From CAYORM01 sp964406375 (GTDB lineage: Bacteria; Pseudomonadota; Alphaproteobacteria; DSM-16000; Inquilinaceae): DNA of 63,600 bases. Where the stretch lies: the NCBI GenBank assembly GCA_964406375.1, contig CAYORM010000012.1, forward strand, positions 1 to 63,600. Reading direction: 5' to 3'. Below, piece after piece: positions 41,416 through 49,486 of this stretch. A program made the position numbers and the translations under genes. Each line of letters starts with the position of its first letter. Within the stretch, counting starts at the first letter, position 1. Below the pieces are notes generated by a model. The model made no database searches. It was not told where the DNA came from and saw only the letters and a list, made by a program, of their open reading frames with translations.

Positions 41416-41426
41416 TTGTATGACAA
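41416..41426. promoter_or_regulatory. Candidate GntR/FadR-type operator
   Basis: TTGTATGACAA at 41416-41426 fits the TNGTNNNACNA consensus known for FadR-subfamily GntR regulators. It lies between the divergent binding-protein and GntR genes, 15 bases before ATG 41441. Its position argues that translation of the regulator starts at 41441, not at 41408. Confidence 0.55.
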
Positions 41427-41440
41427 AGAGTCAATCGATC

Positions 41441-42145
41441 ATGGCCCGGCCCCGGGGCGCGCCGTCGGCGCAGCCCGCTTTTCCACAGCCGCTCCGCACC
41501 TCGCTTGCCGAGGCCACCGCCGACGCGATTGCCGAGGCGATCGCCACCCGCGTCCTGAAGCCCGGCGCCAGGGTGACCGAGCAGGGGGCGGGGGCGGAAC
41601 TCGGCGTCAGCCGGGTGACCATGCGCGAGGCGCTCAAGGTGCTGCATGCGCAAGGGCTGCTGCTCGGCGGCGGCACCCATCGCGGATTCCGAGTCGCGCC
41701 GTTCGACCAGACGACGGTGCGCCGGGTGCGCGAGGTGCGTGTCGGGCTCGAGACGATCCTGCTGCGCGACGCGCTTACGGCTTGGCGCGCGGGTCAGTCC
41801 GGGCTGCAGGGGCTGACCGATGCTCTTGAGGAGATGCGCCGCGCCGCGCGCGCCGGTGATATGCGGGCGGCGCTGCGGGCCGATGTCGCCTTTCACCGTG
41901 CGATCCGCGCGGCGTCCGGCAATCACGTGGCGGGTCCGCTATGGGATGCCATCGCCCGCCACGTGCTGATCATCTTCACCCTCGAACGCGGGCACGAGGC
42001 CGCGGCCGAGATCGTGCTCGGCCAGCATGAGGATCTGCTCGCGACCATCGAGCGCCTGCTGGCGGAGCAGCCCTCGGAGGCGGCGCTCCGCGACATCCTC
42101 TGGCACCATATCGTCGAGCTGGGCGAGCCCTGGGCAGGCGGCTGA
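41441..42145 (+). CDS. GntR family transcriptional regulator (FCD domain)
   Basis: A 234-residue regulator with an N-terminal winged helix (ATADAIAEAIATRVLKPGARV, then SRVTMREALKVLHAQGLL) and a helical FCD effector domain with Arg/His metal-type positions (RAALRADVAFHRAIRAASGN). ATG 41441 is chosen over 41408 and 41420 because an operator-like site overlaps those codons. Divergent from the amino-acid-type importer/enolase operon, which it most likely controls. Confidence 0.9.
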   Translation: MARPRGAPSAQPAFPQPLRTSLAEATADAIAEAIATRVLKPGARVTEQGAGAELGVSRVTMREALKVLHAQGLLLGGGTHRGFRVAPFDQTTVRRVREVRVGLETILLRDALTAWRAGQSGLQGLTDALEEMRRAARAGDMRAALRADVAFHRAIRAASGNHVAGPLWDAIARHVLIIFTLERGHEAAAEIVLGQHEDLLATIERLLAEQPSEAALRDILWHHIVELGEPWAGG

Positions 42146-42191
42146 GCGCAGGCGAGGCCCCTCGCGGTGGAGGCCGGCGGTGCGCGCCGGA

Positions 42192-42566
42192 TCAGCCGCG
42201 CCGGTCGTCCGCCCCGTATCGGGTGGCCGCCGGGTCGTTCTCCGCCTCCTCCTCCAGCGCGGCGGCGAGCCGGTCGAGGCGGTCGGCCCAGAAGCGCCGG
42301 TAGGGCTCGAGCCACGCCATCGCTTCGGCCATGGGGGCCGCGGAGAGGCGGCAGGTGACGGTGCGCCCGGACTTGTTTCGGGTGATCAGCCCTGCCTCGG
42401 CCAGGACGTCGAGATGCTTCATCGCCGCCGGCAGCGACATCGGGAAGGGCCGCGCCAGCTCGCTGACGGAGAGGCCGTCGCATGCGCCCAGCCGGGCCAG
42501 CATCGCGCGTCGCGTCGGGTCGGAGAGGGCGGAAAAGGTTCGGTCGAGGGACGAGAGATTAACCAT
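42192..42566 (-). CDS. ArsR family transcriptional regulator
   Basis: A 124-residue winged-helix protein: FSALSDPTRRAMLARL, LSVSELARPFPMSLPAAMKHLDVL (recognition helix) and the wing ITRNKSGRTVTCRL. The Cys ligands of metal-sensing ArsR are not present in the recognition helix. It resembles the metabolic subgroup usually paired with SRPBCC/AHSA1 proteins; here it follows the ester-cyclase-like gene after 33 bases, and no AHSA1 gene is near. Confidence 0.92.
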   Translation of the reverse strand: MVNLSSLDRTFSALSDPTRRAMLARLGACDGLSVSELARPFPMSLPAAMKHLDVLAEAGLITRNKSGRTVTCRLSAAPMAEAMAWLEPYRRFWADRLDRLAAALEEEAENDPAATRYGADDRRG

Positions 42567-42579
42567 CAGGTTTAGAATT

Positions 42580-42601
42580 GGGTCGACTCCTGACCCGAGT
42601 C
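42580..42601. promoter_or_regulatory. Interleaved inverted repeats upstream of arsR-like gene
   Basis: GGGTC (42580-42584) pairs with GACCC (42592-42596), and GACTC (42585-42589) with GAGTC (42597-42601). The two repeats are interleaved with constant 7-base spacing, immediately before the ArsR gene and overlapping the upstream stop. A related GGGTCGAGCC...GAGTCA sequence lies at about 43083-43099. Possible ArsR operator; position-based only. Confidence 0.35.
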
Positions 42602-43028
42602 AACGGTGCAGCAGGCCGCCCGTCGCGTCGCCATCGCGAGGCTGGAGCTGCGCCGCGACCGCCGCCGCGTCGATCACCGACCACACGGAATGGATGAGCC
42701 CGCCCCGATAGGCGTAGATGACGTTCTCCGCGAAGGTCACCCGCCTGCCGTCGACCGGCAGGCCGAACAGCATGCCTGCCGGGTGGCAATCGAAGACGAG
42801 ACGCGCCGCGACATGCGGCGGCTCGCAAACCAGGAGATGGATGTCGAAGCGCAGATCCGGGATCGCCCGGACGTCACCCTCCAGCATCGCGCGATAGCCG
42901 GCGACGCCGAGCCGCCGCCCGTTATGCGTGACCTCCTCATCGACATGGCGGGCAAGCCCCGCCCAGTCGCGTCGGTTCAGGCAGGCGATATAGGCGCGGT
43001 ACAGGTCCGACAGCGTCTGAGGCGTCAT
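42600..43028 (-). CDS. Ester cyclase/SnoaL-like protein
   Basis: A 142-residue NTF2-like (SnoaL polyketide-cyclase type) protein. Typical segments are LYRAYIACLNRRDWAGLARHV at the start, GVAGYRAMLEGDVRAIPDLRFDIH and GRRVTFAENVIYAYRGGLI. Such proteins bind small hydrophobic molecules; substrate unknown. GGGAGGAG lies before ATG 43028. Probably co-transcribed with the ArsR gene downstream. Confidence 0.87.
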   Translation of the reverse strand: MTPQTLSDLYRAYIACLNRRDWAGLARHVDEEVTHNGRRLGVAGYRAMLEGDVRAIPDLRFDIHLLVCEPPHVAARLVFDCHPAGMLFGLPVDGRRVTFAENVIYAYRGGLIHSVWSVIDAAAVAAQLQPRDGDATGGLLHR

Positions 43029-43096
43029 GACCGCTCCTCCCGAATGGTTGCGTCGCGGCCGCCAGCCTCTTGCCCCTCACTGGGTCGAGCCTTGAG

Positions 43097-43942
43097 TCAG
43101 CTCATCCAGTTGCCGCCATCCACATTATAGGTCTGCGCGACGATGTAACCGGCGTCGGGACCGGCGAGGAAGGCGGCCATTGCCGCCACCTCCTCCGGCG
43201 TTCCGAAGCGCCCGTGCGGGACGGCAGCTCCGACCTCGCTCTTCTTCTGGCCGATCGGCTTGCCCTCATAGCGGGCGAACAGCGCATCGACCTGCGTCCA
43301 CATCGGCGTGTCAATCACCCCGGGGGCGATCGCGTTGACGTTGATGCGGTGGGGAATGAGGGCGAGCGCCATCGACTGGGTGATGCTGATGATCGCCGCC
43401 TTGGTCGCGCAATAGGTGGTGACCAGAGGCTCGCCGCGCCGGCCGGCCTGTGAGGCAAAGTTGATGATACGGCCGCCGCGCCCCTGCTCGACCATGCGCC
43501 GCGCTACCGCCTGCGCGGTGAAGACCGTGCCTTTCACATTGATCGCGAACTGCCGGTCGAAATCGGCTTCGGTGATCTCGAGGAAGGGCTCCATCCCGAA
43601 GACGGCAGCGTTGTTGACCAGGATGTCGACGCCGCCGGCCTCGGCGACCACCCGCGCCAGCATCGCATCGATCGAGGCCCGGTCGGTCACGTCGAGGGCC
43701 AGCCCGACCGCCCCCGCCCCGGCCTCGGTGCGGCCGATCTCGGCGGCCAGCGCCTCGGCCTCGCCGGCGAGGATGTCGGCGATCACGACCCGCGCGCCCT
43801 CTGCGGCGAAGCGGCGGGCGATCGCCGCGCCGATGCCGCGGGCGCCGCCAGTGACGATGGCGACGCGGCCCGCGAGCCGGCCGGGGATGGGGGAGGGGGT
43901 GATCCAGGCCGCGGGCGGGGCGGCGTCCTGCGCTTGGGTCAT
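43097..43942 (-). CDS. SmoS-like polyol (sorbitol) dehydrogenase, SDR family
   Basis: A 281-residue SDR with TGGARGIG cofactor motif, VNNAA, INFASQAGRRGEPLV and YCATK. The C-terminal IVAQTYNVDGGNWMS, the INVNAIAPGVID stretch and SQAGRRGE closely resemble what I recall of Rhodobacter sorbitol dehydrogenase SmoS, which converts sorbitol to fructose. ATG 43942 gives an N-terminal extension of about 24 residues compared with SmoS. It lies seven bases after the neighbouring SDR gene, at the end of the polyol importer cluster. Confidence 0.9.
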   Translation of the reverse strand: MTQAQDAAPPAAWITPSPIPGRLAGRVAIVTGGARGIGAAIARRFAAEGARVVIADILAGEAEALAAEIGRTEAGAGAVGLALDVTDRASIDAMLARVVAEAGGVDILVNNAAVFGMEPFLEITEADFDRQFAINVKGTVFTAQAVARRMVEQGRGGRIINFASQAGRRGEPLVTTYCATKAAIISITQSMALALIPHRINVNAIAPGVIDTPMWTQVDALFARYEGKPIGQKKSEVGAAVPHGRFGTPEEVAAMAAFLAGPDAGYIVAQTYNVDGGNWMS

Positions 43943-43949
43943 CGCCGGG

Positions 43950-44726
43950 TCACCAGCAGGTATAGCCGGCATCGGCCTGCACGATGCTGCCGGTCAGCAG
44001 GCTCGACGCGTCGGAGGCGAGGAACAGCACGACCGAGGCGATCTCGTCCGGCTGGCCGACGCGGCGCATCGGCGTGTTCTCGAGCCACACCGGATACATC
44101 GTCTCGTCCTGCATGCCGAAGCGGGTCAGCGGCGTCTCGATATAGGTCGGCGCCACAGCATTCACCCGGACGCCGCGCGCCCCCCATTCCGCGGCCAGCG
44201 ATTTGGTCAGATGGTGCACCCCCGCCTTCGACGCGTTGTAGAAGGATTGCGGCTGCGGCTTGTTGACGATGAAGCCGGACATCGAGCCGATATTGACGAT
44301 CGAGCCGCGCCCCTGCGCCAGCATCGGCCGCCCGAAGGCGCGGCAGCACCAGAACACGCCGTTCAGATTGACCTCGATATGGAAGCGCCAGTGATCGTCC
44401 GAGGTCTCCTCGGCGGGGACATTGCTGCGCGCCACCCCGGCATTGTTGACCAGGATGTCGACGGGCCGCCCCTCGCGGGACAGCCGGTCGGCGAGCGCTT
44501 CGACCGCGCTACTGTCGGTGACATCGAGCGCCACGGCCTCGACGCGGCGGCCTCCGGTCGCAGAGAGCGCCTCGGCGGCCGTACCCGCCGCATCGCCGTT
44601 GAGATCGGCGATGACGAGATCGGCCCCGGCCTCGACCAGCGCCTCGCAACAGGCGCGGCCGATGCCCTGTGCGCCGCCGGTGACCAGCGCTCGGCGGCCG
44701 GAGAGATCATATTTCTGGAGATACAT
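43950..44726 (-). CDS. SDR family oxidoreductase of the polyol cluster
   Basis: A 258-residue SDR starting MYLQKYDLSGRRALVTGG, with TGGAQGIG, VNNAG, NIGSMSGF and YNASK. The YLxKYDLxGR opening is common in polyol/sugar SDRs next to CUT1 importers. In known smo operons the ATPase gene SmoK occupies the position between the permeases and SmoS; here this second dehydrogenase is found instead. Substrate probably a second polyol or the same polyol at another carbon. Confidence 0.9.
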   Translation of the reverse strand: MYLQKYDLSGRRALVTGGAQGIGRACCEALVEAGADLVIADLNGDAAGTAAEALSATGGRRVEAVALDVTDSSAVEALADRLSREGRPVDILVNNAGVARSNVPAEETSDDHWRFHIEVNLNGVFWCCRAFGRPMLAQGRGSIVNIGSMSGFIVNKPQPQSFYNASKAGVHHLTKSLAAEWGARGVRVNAVAPTYIETPLTRFGMQDETMYPVWLENTPMRRVGQPDEIASVVLFLASDASSLLTGSIVQADAGYTCW

Positions 44727-44781
44727 GGCGCCTCCGGAGGATGGGTGGGCGGTTGGCGAATGGTTGGTGCGTCGGCGCCGC

Positions 44782-45603
<822 letters not shown>

Positions 45604-45613
45604 CGTCGGGCCC

Positions 45614-46540
45614 TCACGCATCGACCGAGCGCGCGACGGTGCGCAGCAGGAAGATCGCGACGATGTTGGCAAGGATGATCGCGATCACCGCGCCGGCTGA
45701 GGCGCCGCCGATGTCGAACTCCAGCAATGCGCGGATATAGATCAGGAAGGCGAGATTGGTGGTCGCAAGGCCCGGCCCGCCGGTCGTGGTTACGAAGATC
45801 TCGGCGAAGATCACCAGGAAGAAGATCGTCTCGATCATCACCACGATCGCGATCGGCCGCCGCAGATGCGGCAGCACGATGCGGAAGAACATCTGCAGCG
45901 GTCCGGCGCCATCGATCAGCGCTGCCTCCTTCTGCTCATGGTCGAGCGATTGCAGCGAGGTGAGGATGATCAGCATGGCGAACGGGATCCATTGCCAGGC
46001 GACGATCATGATGATCGACGGCAGCGGCACATCGGCGAACCAGTCGACCACGCCGAGCCCGAGCGAGCGGGTGACCCAGGCGAAGACCCCGTTCACCGGG
46101 TGCATCAACATGTTCTTCCAGATCAGCGCGCTCACCGTCGGCATCACGAAGAAGGGTGCGATGACGAGCAGGCGTGCCACGCCGCGGCCGAAGAAGGGCT
46201 GGTCGAACAGCACGGCGAGCAGCGTGCCCAGGACGACGGTGATGACGAGCACCGCCCCCACCAGGATCAGCGTGTTGAGCATCGCCGTCCACAGCCGCGG
46301 GTCGCTCAGCAGGAAGCCGTAATTGTCGAAGCCGGCGAAGCCGGTGAGGAACGGGTTGAGCAGGTTGTAGCGCTGGACGGAGAACCACAGCGTCATTGCC
46401 AGCGGCACGATCATCCACAGCAGCAGCAGGACGACCGAAGGGGCGACGAGCGGCAGCGTGTTGACGCGGTGGCGCGGGCGTCGGGCCCGTGCGGGAACGA
46501 CGGACGCGGCCGGGGCGGCGTCGGCAGAGGACGTGGCCAT
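45614..46540 (-). CDS. Polyol ABC transporter permease (SmoF/MalF type)
   Basis: A 308-residue permease. After a basic Ala-rich N-terminus it has six spans, MLVAPFFVMPTVSALIWKNM-like TM3 region and the EAA loop (KEAALIDGAGPLQMFFRIVLPHL). PTVSALIWKNMLMHPVNG is typical of polyol (sorbitol/mannitol) importers. It follows the binding-protein gene after 113 bases containing a long hairpin. Confidence 0.92.
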   Translation of the reverse strand: MATSSADAAPAASVVPARARRPRHRVNTLPLVAPSVVLLLLWMIVPLAMTLWFSVQRYNLLNPFLTGFAGFDNYGFLLSDPRLWTAMLNTLILVGAVLVITVVLGTLLAVLFDQPFFGRGVARLLVIAPFFVMPTVSALIWKNMLMHPVNGVFAWVTRSLGLGVVDWFADVPLPSIIMIVAWQWIPFAMLIILTSLQSLDHEQKEAALIDGAGPLQMFFRIVLPHLRRPIAIVVMIETIFFLVIFAEIFVTTTGGPGLATTNLAFLIYIRALLEFDIGGASAGAVIAIILANIVAIFLLRTVARSVDA

Positions 46541-46583
46541 CGGCTGTGATCCCCCGGAATGGGATGTTATGGAGCGGAAGAGG

Positions 46584-46621
46584 GCGGCCGGCGCCCGGGA
46601 GGAGGGGCAGGCGCCGGCCGC
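46584..46621 (-). other. Intercistronic GC hairpin after polyol-binding protein gene
   Basis: GCGGCCGGCGCC at 46584-46595 and GGCGCCGGCCGC at 46610-46621 form a perfect 12-bp stem with a 14-base loop, about 32 bases past the binding-protein stop on the minus strand. No U-run follows. Same location and style as the hairpins at 3085 and 40431. Confidence 0.55.
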
Positions 46622-46653
46622 GCCCGGACAGTGCTACGGGCGGACGCGCAGCA

Positions 46654-47970
46654 TCAGTCGATGTAGCCCGCCTGACGCATCGTCTGCTCGACGGCCTGCT
46701 GGGAGGCCTGGAGCGCCTCGTCGACGGACATCGAGCCCGAGAGCGCCGCCGCGACGTTCTGTCCGACCACCGTGCCGATGCCCTGGAACTCCGGGATCGC
46801 CACGAACTGCACACCGGTATAGGGGACGGGCTCGGCCGTCGGATTAGACGGGTCCGCCGTCAGGATCGCCTCGAGCACGAATTCGGCGAAGGGTGCCGCT
46901 TCGATATAGGCGGCATTCTCATAGGTCGAGCGCCGCGTTCCCGGAGGCGCCGCGACCCAACCCTCGCTCTCGCCGACCATCGCGACATAGTCCTTCGAGG
47001 TCGCCCAGGCGAGGAACTGCTTGGCCGCCTCCTCCTTCGCGGTCGAGGCCGGGATGGCGAGCGCCCAGGACCAGGACCAGGCGGCGCCGTTCGGGACCGC
47101 AGCGATCGGCGCCTTGGCGAAGCCGGTCGTCTCAGCGACGGTGCTCTCGGAGGGGTTGAAGATGTAGCCCGCGGCCGAGGTGGCATCGATCCACATCGCG
47201 CAATTGCCGGCGGCGAACAGCGCCCGGTTCTCGTTGTGCCCGTTCGAGGAGGCACCCGGCGGGCCGTAATTGGTGAGCAGATCGACGTAGAAGGTGATCG
47301 CCTCGTGCCAGGCGTCGGAGGTGAGCTGGGGCTGCCAGTTCTCGTCGAACCAGCGGCCGCCGAAGGTGTTCACCAGCGTGCCGACGAAGGCCATGTTCTC
47401 GCCCCAGCCCGGCTTGCCGCGCAGACAGATGCCGTAGACGTTGTTGTCGGGGTCGTGCAGCGCTTCAGCGAAGCCGCGGATGTCATCATAGGTCGGCTGC
47501 TCGGGCATGGTCAGCCCGGCCGCCTCGAACAGGTCCGTCCGGTAGAAGGTGAAGGAGCTCTCGGCATAGAAGGGCACGGCATAGAGCGTGCCATCCGCCG
47601 AGAGGCCGGCGCGGACCGGCTCGAAGATGTCCTCGTAATCGTAGTCGCCCGGCAGGTCGTCGACCGGCAGCAGCCAGCCCTGCGCCCCCCAGATCGGGGT
47701 CTCGTAGGCGCCGATGGTGATGATGTCGAACTGGCCGCCATTGGTCGCGATGTCGGTCGTGACGCGCTGGCGCAGCACATTCTCCTCAAGGATCACCCAG
47801 TCGAGGGCGATGCCGGTCTCCGCCTCGAAGGCCGGCGACAGCTTCTGCATGATGATCATGTCCGCGTTGTTCACGGTCGCGATCGTCAGCGTCGTCTCCT
47901 GGGCCGCGGCCGTGCCGGCGGCAAGTGCCAGCGCGACGCCGGCCACGCAGGACATGAGGGTAGCCTTCAT
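46654..47970 (-). CDS. Polyol ABC transporter substrate-binding protein (SmoE-like)
   Basis: A 438-residue SBP family 1 protein. Signal peptide at residues 1-23 (cleavage after T-A-A-A). The mature start ETTLTIATVNNADMIIMQKL and DIITIGAYETPIWGAQGWL resemble the sorbitol/mannitol-binding SmoE group. GGAGGATCC before ATG 47970 is a strong site; the frame to 48021 is rejected. First gene of an SBP-permease-permease-SDR-SDR unit divergent from a SorC-type regulator. No ATPase gene is in the unit. Confidence 0.92.
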   Translation of the reverse strand: MKATLMSCVAGVALALAAGTAAAQETTLTIATVNNADMIIMQKLSPAFEAETGIALDWVILEENVLRQRVTTDIATNGGQFDIITIGAYETPIWGAQGWLLPVDDLPGDYDYEDIFEPVRAGLSADGTLYAVPFYAESSFTFYRTDLFEAAGLTMPEQPTYDDIRGFAEALHDPDNNVYGICLRGKPGWGENMAFVGTLVNTFGGRWFDENWQPQLTSDAWHEAITFYVDLLTNYGPPGASSNGHNENRALFAAGNCAMWIDATSAAGYIFNPSESTVAETTGFAKAPIAAVPNGAAWSWSWALAIPASTAKEEAAKQFLAWATSKDYVAMVGESEGWVAAPPGTRRSTYENAAYIEAAPFAEFVLEAILTADPSNPTAEPVPYTGVQFVAIPEFQGIGTVVGQNVAAALSGSMSVDEALQASQQAVEQTMRQAGYID

Positions 47971-48039
47971 GGTCACGGATCCTCCTTCGGGCTTCGGTCT
48001 TATCGCCGCCGCTCTGAGCATTCGCCCAGGCGTCAGGCA

Positions 48040-48076
48040 AATGATCGCCCCGGCCGCTGCGTTGTCAACCCGTTGA
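48040..48076 (-). promoter_or_regulatory. Candidate promoter and operator of the polyol operon
   Basis: On the minus strand a consensus -35 TTGACA lies at 48068-48063, and about 17 bases further is a weak GATCAT-like -10. The inverted repeat TCAAC-CC-GTTGA (48065-48076) overlaps the -35 hexamer, a suitable place for repression by the divergent SorC regulator. The rest of the 259-base gap shows only GC-rich sequence without clear structure. Confidence 0.4.
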
Positions 48077-48229
48077 TCGAGCCGCTGGATGGTAGCGGAG
48101 CAATCGCTTGCCGGGCGGACACCCGCCGGAAATCGTCGGCGGGGACTTCAATTTGCGACCTTTCCGTGACAGGGTGCGCCGCGCCGGCCCGGGGGGCACG
48201 GTGAGCCGACGAAAGGATGGAGAGCGCAT

Positions 48230-49213
48230 GTGCAGATGATCAGCCGGCACCAGGCCGAGCGCGAATCGGCCAATGGCGGGGACCGGCTGGACCTCGCGGC
48301 GCGGGCCGCGTGGCTCTACTACATCGCCGGCAACACGCAGGATGAGATCGCGGCGAAGCTGGGTCTGTCACGGGCCGGCGCGCAGCGCCTCGTTGCCCTC
48401 GCGGTTGCCGAGAAGCTCGTGCGCTTCCGGATCGACCACCCGATCATCGGCTGTGTGGAGCTGGCGGAGCGCCTGCGCGAGCGCTTCGGTCTGGAGACCT
48501 GCGAGGTGGTGCCAAGCGATCCGGCCAAGCCCGGCCATATCGGCGGGCTGGCGGCGGCCGCGGCGGGGCTGTTCGAGCGCTTCCTGTCCGAGCGTGTCCC
48601 GGTCGTCGTCAATGTCGGCAGCGGCCGCACGCTGCGGGCGACGATCCGCGAGATCTCGCCGATGCGCCAGCCGCAGCACAAGATCGTCTCGATCGTCGGT
48701 ACGCTGACCCGCGACGGGCGGGCCAACCCCTATGATGTAGTGATCCGCCTCGCCGACCGGGTCGAGGCGCAGTGCTTCCCGCTGCCGATGCCGCTGATCG
48801 CCGAGACGCCGGAACAGCGCGAGGTGCTGCGCGGGCAGCATCTCGCGCGCATCGTCATGGGGCTGGCACAGGGCGCCCGCGCCACCTTCCTCGGCATCGG
48901 CCATATCGGTTGGCGGGCGCCGCTGCATCTCGACGGCTTCGTCACCGATACCGAACTGGGCGAGCTGATGGCGCTCGGCGCGGTCGGCGAGCTCGGTGGC
49001 TGGGCCTTCGATGAGGAGGGCGTGGTGCTGGATGCCGCGACGAACCGGCTCGTCACCACCATGGCGCTCTCGGCACCGCCGGCCGGGCTGCGGGTCGGCA
49101 TCGCCGGCGGGGTCGAGAAGGCGATGGCGATCCGTGGCGCGCTGCGGGGCCGGCTGCTCTCCGGCCTCGTCACCGACGAGGATGCGGCACGGCTGATCCT
49201 CGAGCGCGACTAG
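48230..49213 (+). CDS. SorC-type sugar-binding transcriptional regulator
   Basis: A 327-residue regulator similar in build to the one at 920-1972: an HTH (DEIAAKLGLSRAGAQRLVALA) at about 40-60 and a SorC sugar-binding domain (VVVNVGSGRTLRATI, GIGHIGWRAPL, GVEKAMAIRGAL). I use GTG 48230, seven bases after GGAG; ATG 48236 is the alternative. An ATG at 48228 is out of frame. Divergent from the polyol importer operon, so it is the likely controller, with a phosphorylated or free polyol as effector. Confidence 0.9.
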   Translation: MQMISRHQAERESANGGDRLDLAARAAWLYYIAGNTQDEIAAKLGLSRAGAQRLVALAVAEKLVRFRIDHPIIGCVELAERLRERFGLETCEVVPSDPAKPGHIGGLAAAAAGLFERFLSERVPVVVNVGSGRTLRATIREISPMRQPQHKIVSIVGTLTRDGRANPYDVVIRLADRVEAQCFPLPMPLIAETPEQREVLRGQHLARIVMGLAQGARATFLGIGHIGWRAPLHLDGFVTDTELGELMALGAVGELGGWAFDEEGVVLDAATNRLVTTMALSAPPAGLRVGIAGGVEKAMAIRGALRGRLLSGLVTDEDAARLILERD

Positions 49214-49232
49214 GTCGTTCCGCTCGCGCGGA

Positions 49233-49242
49233 GAAACGTTTC
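49233..49242. promoter_or_regulatory. LacI-family operator 1 (upstream)
   Basis: GAAACGTTTC is a perfect 10-bp palindrome of the LacI/GalR operator type with central CG. It is the most distal of four copies, about 60 bases upstream of the -35 element, where it could allow looping. Confidence 0.7.
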
Positions 49243-49302
49243 GTCAGACAATTTGGGGCGCGCAATGCACGATCGCGCACGCCGGATCATGCATGCGACG
49301 GG

Positions 49303-49330
49303 TTGACGCTGCCCGCAAAGCAAATGTAAC
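49303..49330 (+). promoter_or_regulatory. Candidate promoter of the dioxygenase-HEAT gene
   Basis: TTGACG (49303-49308) and TGTAAC (49325-49330), separated by 16 bases, form a reasonable sigma-70-type promoter. The second LacI operator begins within the -10 element, so bound repressor would block initiation. Predicted leader of about 150 bases contains two further operators. Confidence 0.45.
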
Positions 49331-49336
49331 GTTTCG
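49326..49336. promoter_or_regulatory. LacI-family operator 2 (over -10)
   Basis: GTAACGTTTCG matches the GAAACGTTTC palindrome at eight of ten positions and overlaps the predicted -10 element. Confidence 0.65.
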
Positions 49337-49402
49337 AAGGCTCGCGATGGACCTTCCGGCTGTGCCCGGAGAGGGTTGTGCGACCGAGGATTCTCAACGG
49401 GC

Positions 49403-49413
49403 GCAACGTTTCG
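49403..49413. promoter_or_regulatory. LacI-family operator 3 (leader)
   Basis: GCAACGTTTCG, nine of ten positions of the palindrome, in the transcribed leader 74 bases before the ATG at 49487. Confidence 0.65.
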
Positions 49414-49425
49414 TGCCCCGTCAAA

Positions 49426-49435
49426 GAAACGTTTC
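49426..49435. promoter_or_regulatory. LacI-family operator 4 (leader)
   Basis: GAAACGTTTC again as a perfect palindrome, 23 bases (about two helical turns) after operator 3, which would allow cooperative binding on one face. Confidence 0.7.
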
Positions 49436-49486
49436 GCCGCTGCTGGCCGGCGGCCGGCCTCGTCTCGGCTGCCATGGGAGGACGCG

